Assembly (NCBI GenBank): GCA_002245135.1
Contig: NGBS01000295.1
Location: 62,001-126,000, forward strand
Direction of reading: 5' to 3'
DNA length: 64,000 nt
Source: Proteromonas lacertae
Lineage: Eukaryota; Sar; Bigyra; Opalinata; Proteromonadidae
Part shown: one piece after another, positions 60,203 to 64,000 of the stretch
Layout of the letters: each line of letters starts with the position of its first letter
Numbering within the stretch: position 1 is the first letter of the stretch
Translations under genes and position numbers: made by a program
The notes under the pieces: generated by a model
What the model saw: only the letters and a program-made list of their open reading frames with translations
What the model was told of the DNA's origin: nothing
Database searches by the model: none

Positions 60203-63200
60203 TTAATTATTTTGATTATTAACTGTATCGACATTTTTTTCTGTTTTTTCATCTGTTGGTTTATTATTAGGAGTTGAATCTGTTGATGGGGTAGTATTAC
60301 TTGTGTTTCCTTCTGTTTGTTCTGGTGATGTTGGTTTTGTTGTATCATTCACATCAACAAGAAGATTAGCATTATTAGGAGATTGTTGTGCAGAAGGAAG
60401 TTTCTTTGTATCTTTATCATCTAGCTGTGTAGAAGGAGGAGGTGGTTGTTCTGTATTAACACTTGTTGAATCATTAGTTGGTGCTTTATTCTGTTCTGGT
60501 TGAGATGGTGGATGAGGTGGATTTAAGTAAAGAGTTACTATTTCTTCATCTTTCTTATTTGATAAATCAAAATTTGAACTATTATTTATAAATGTAATTC
60601 ATTATACTTCTTTTCTTTTATCTTCTTTTTCATATTTTCAATTACTTTTATGTATTCTGGTTCAACTATATTACAATAAACATCAACTCTTAGGTTAGAC
60701 AAATTACTATTTAATACTTCAAACATCATAATAAATTGACTTATAGGTATTTTAAAAGATTTTTTATTATCTTTAATTCTGTCATACAATACTTGATATT
60801 TAACTCTATTTAATAAACTTAAAAGTAATAATAAATACAAATAGCTTTTAATAATTGAATCATTCATTTTCTTTACTCTTTCTATTTCATCATTCAATTT
60901 CTATCATCACTATATAATAAATACAAAATACATTACATTCAATTACTACACCATATAGATTAGTCTTATTGATTTTTTCAAGATTCTCTTTTGATTTATT
61001 CAATAATTCTGTCAGTTGTTGATCTTTATTATCAACTTCATTTAATTTCTTATTCAGTTCTTTTATTCTTTCTATATATTTATTCTTATATTTATTTGTC
61101 ACTTCAAATAAAACCTAGTATATGTATTACATAATTCTTCAGATACTATTATTCTATTGTTAATATCTTTATCTTCTATATCTCCTTCATCTAAAACTTG
61201 TTTATCTGATTCTTCTATTTCTTTAACATTTTCTTTAATATCTTTTCTATTCAAATAATAAAACATTAAAAATACATCAATTCATTCATCTTACTTTTCA
61301 TTTCATTTAAATAATTACATTTAGTTTCGTTTAGTATCTATTTGTTTAATACAGCAATTTATTATACTTTAATACCATTACATATTGGTAGTAAACTTGA
61401 TTCACATGTTAAAGTAGTAAGAATACCTAAATATGAATCTTTAATATCTTTAATAACACAAACATCCAATTCATTTTTTAACATATTTTTCTTTTCCTAT
61501 TTCAATGATATTTATGAATTATATACATTCAATTCACTTTCATATTTTTTAACAACTATTGCATAAGGATTATTCAACTGAGTAATTCTATTCTTACATT
61601 CTGGAAGATCAATATTCTCATCTATTTCTACTTTCTCTATTGTTGTTTTCAATTCCTCTATTTCTTTTGGAATTGGTTGATCAATATGTTTTATCTCATC
61701 TAATATTGATTGTCTATATGTTATAAAATAACAAATATACTTAAATTCTCTTAATTATTTAATATATCTTCTCTTCATTTTAATATAATCACTATTTATT
61801 TTCTATACATTAATATTTTTAAAGATACTATCATACTTTATATTCATCAAAAACATACTTCAGTCCATTTGGAGATTTTTCAAGTTTTTCTCCATTTATG
61901 TATGATTTTAATGTTTCAATATCTTTAACTAAAGCAGATATATCAACTACATCATTCCCCAAAGAACTACATTTGTTTAATCTGATATTTCTATTACATA
62001 TACTAATTATCAACAATATACAAATCTTTTATAATTGAAGTATTATATTTTGTGAATATTCCTTCTATAACATTACGCTTTGTATAAATAGTATTTTAAA
62101 TTCTCTGTTGATATTATTTTCACTAATTCTGTGAGTTTAGGATTCAAAGTATCAAACACATCTTTTAATACATTTGATGAGGAAATTACTTTAATGTATT
62201 CAGTACTAATGAGTTATATATTCATTATATACGCTAAAGTCTTCAAATCTTCTAATATCTTTTTCTTCTTACTAATCATATTCTATAAGGCTATTATATA
62301 ATCTATAATACATTGCATGTATTGATATATTTAGACATTGGATCTTTCTTTATATCTAGACTTTTCAATTCATTCAATTTACTTTCATATTCTGATCTTT
62401 CTTTAGGATATACAGTAATAGATAATTCACTATTACAAATAAAAAATATATATATAATTGACTATACCATAATTGCATTGCTAAATGTAATCTTGATTCT
62501 TTCTTTTCTTCCCATTTCTTATAGAAATCATTCTGAAATTCTTTTACTGCATGTAATATTCTTAAACCTTTATCATTGTGCAATTGTTCAATCACTTTGT
62601 TTAACTCTTCATTCTCTTTTTCTACGAATTTTTTATCTTGTATTAATTCTAAATCGTGTTGAAGATTATATATTGCACTTTCCATATCATTCCTTGCTTT
62701 ATCTGCTTCTTGAAGATGAGTATCATAATCAATTCCATCAATTGATTGTTCTATTGAATCAATGCAGATAGTTGATGTTATTAATTCCATTTCACCTTTA
62801 AAATATTCATATCAATAACTTTCTTTCTTTATTGTCAATTGTTAAATCACTATATCCACATAAAAATTGAGATAAGTGATTATTCATTTCAATAATTGTC
62901 TTCTTGGTATTTTCACTGTAATTTGACAGTAATAATTCATTTTCATCTTCGTCTATTACTTCATAATTCCATAAACCATTTAATATCAAACCATAATAAC
63001 TACAACCGATATGATATATGTTCATCCATATTTATTGACTTATTCAATCCACAATTCTTTTTCATTTTATCATTCAAATATGTTTGAAGTATATTCTGAA
63101 TAAATGGAATTCTACATGTTCCTCCTGCTATCACTATTCCAGAAACTTCATCCACTTTTATTTTACACTTTTTTACACATTCATCTAGCAATGATTCAAT

Positions 63201-64000
63201 CTTTTTACCATATTCACCCTTTTTTAATATAGATTCAAATATTTCTTTACTAAATGTAGATTCAAAGTCTTCAGCATCATACAAATCAGAAACGGTTAAA
63301 TTTATCTATTTTTATATAACACACAACAGAAATATACAGTACTAGCACCTTCAGCTGATAATTTTTCTTTCACAGAAATCATTGATTGTAATATTTTCAT
63401 TCCACATCTATTATCATTCTTAATCTTTTCAAAATCCTTTTTAAATTCTTTACTCTTTTGTATTTCTAATTTTGCATACTTCACTAACAATTTGTCAGTA
63501 TTTCTTCCACAAATATCTAAACTATATACATTTCCTAATATTGTACATTTGTTCTAAAAATACAATAAATAGTAAAAAAACAATACATTCTCATATTTTA
63601 CACCTGTTATACTAGCACATGTATAACCAATATCAACTAAAAACAATATTTCTGATTTATCTGAATATCTACTATCGTTTTCATATCCATAACACAAAGC
63701 ATAAGCTATTTTTTCATTCAGAATATCTTTGCATGTTATTGTGTTATTTTCATACTTAAAATTACACAGCATTTTTAATTCTTGCTTTTGTTCTTTAGTA
63801 TAATATGGAGGATAACTAACAATCCAACTTTGATCTGATATATTTTCATCTTCAGATTTTTTATATATAACAATATCTTCAATCGAATTGAAATATGTGT
63901 AATATATATCTCTATATCCAAATTTCATTTTATCTTTTATATAATCTGCCTGTAATATATATATTATTCAATATATACTTCAAAATAAGGTTGGTTATTC
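60203..64000 (-). CDS. Divergent Hsp110/Hsp70-family chaperone, N-terminus outside window
   Basis: The gene enters from the right, and the window end cuts off its N-terminal ~110 residues. Visible nucleotide-binding-domain blocks: WIVSYPPYYTKEQKQELKML (Hsp110 SVPxFYTDAERR), ILNEKIAYALCYGY (NETTAVALAYG), ILFLVDIGYTCASIT (VFVDMGHSAF), VSGIVIAGGTCRIPFIQNIL (VELVGGxxRIP) and SINMDEHISYR..GCSYYGLIL (NADEAVARGCAL). The C-terminal half has helix-rich, coiled-coil segments (EKENEELNKVIEQLHNDKGL and following) like the Hsp110 three-helix bundle. A low-complexity Pro/Thr/Asn tail (PPHPPSQPEQNKAPTNDSTS) ends NNQNN. Hsp110 proteins are nucleotide-exchange factors for Hsp70. No ER retention signal (KDEL-type) ends it, so a cytosolic form is more likely than HYOU1. 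Divergence is high; many exons are short. Confidence 0.7.

Noticed and set aside
60303-60503. Ser/Gly/Val-rich plus-strand frame
   Set aside because: Antisense of the Pro/Thr/Asn-rich tail of the Hsp110-like gene, which has an unbroken frame and a clear stop at 60203.

Overview
The window is nuclear DNA from an AT-rich, gene-dense, ciliated (flagellated) protist. Genes sit on both strands, are separated by about 50-400 bp, and are interrupted by tiny introns, mostly 20-45 nt, that begin GTATAT/GTATAA and end in T-rich ATAG/AATAG. Many apparent stop codons lie inside these introns, so the real genes are chains of short open frames that I joined by hand. The best lineage hint is the secreted EGF-repeat protein at 29.3-30.5 kb, which has the layout of stramenopile mastigoneme (tubular flagellar hair) proteins. 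A kinase with an HLDLSLEN catalytic loop fits as well. A small AT-rich heterotrophic stramenopile is my inference; no marker gene proves it.

Layout. 1-7.2 kb: the 3' part of a VPS13-type lipid-transfer protein. 7.2-8.5 kb: an AAGAB/p34 adaptin-chaperone homologue carrying an inserted MYND finger. 8.9-16 kb: two paralogous BTB-BACK-Ig-SPRY genes flanking a CEP164-like gene and a DRG2 GTPase gene. 16.1-24.4 kb: a mitochondrial-type O-acetylhomoserine sulfhydrylase, an unknown protein, a two-MYND SMYD methyltransferase and three unknown proteins, two of them membrane proteins. 24.5-34.2 kb: TTC5, a metallo-beta-lactamase/cyclic-nucleotide-domain protein, the mastigoneme-like protein, a kinase, the DEAD-box helicase DDX55 and a tiny RIIa-domain gene. 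34.2-40.3 kb: a QRICH2-like flagellar protein, GH47 mannosidase, CFAP418 and a MOB protein. 40.4-43 kb: an LRR relic, then a MYND-PDK1 kinase followed by a degenerate CPPED1-like phosphatase domain. 43.1-47.6 kb: an apparently lineage-specific surface cluster with secreted four-cysteine repeat proteins, a polytopic membrane protein and three tandem tiny membrane proteins. 47.7-60.2 kb: a NEK-like kinase, a pseudokinase-LRR fusion, LRRC9 and a WD40 protein. 60.2-64 kb: a divergent Hsp110 that runs off the window.

Two themes link the genes. One is cilia: CEP164 (basal body), QRICH2, LRRC9, CFAP418, an RIIa docking protein, the mastigoneme protein and TTC5 (tubulin mRNA autoregulation). The other is domain shuffling around MYND fingers and kinases: three unrelated genes carry MYND fingers. 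Eight places need one base skipped to restore a conserved frame. All eight look like duplicated single bases, so base-calling error is likely, although real frameshifting is not excluded. The best novelty candidates are the PDK1-pseudophosphatase gene, the AAGAB-MYND fusion and the 43-47.6 kb surface cluster.
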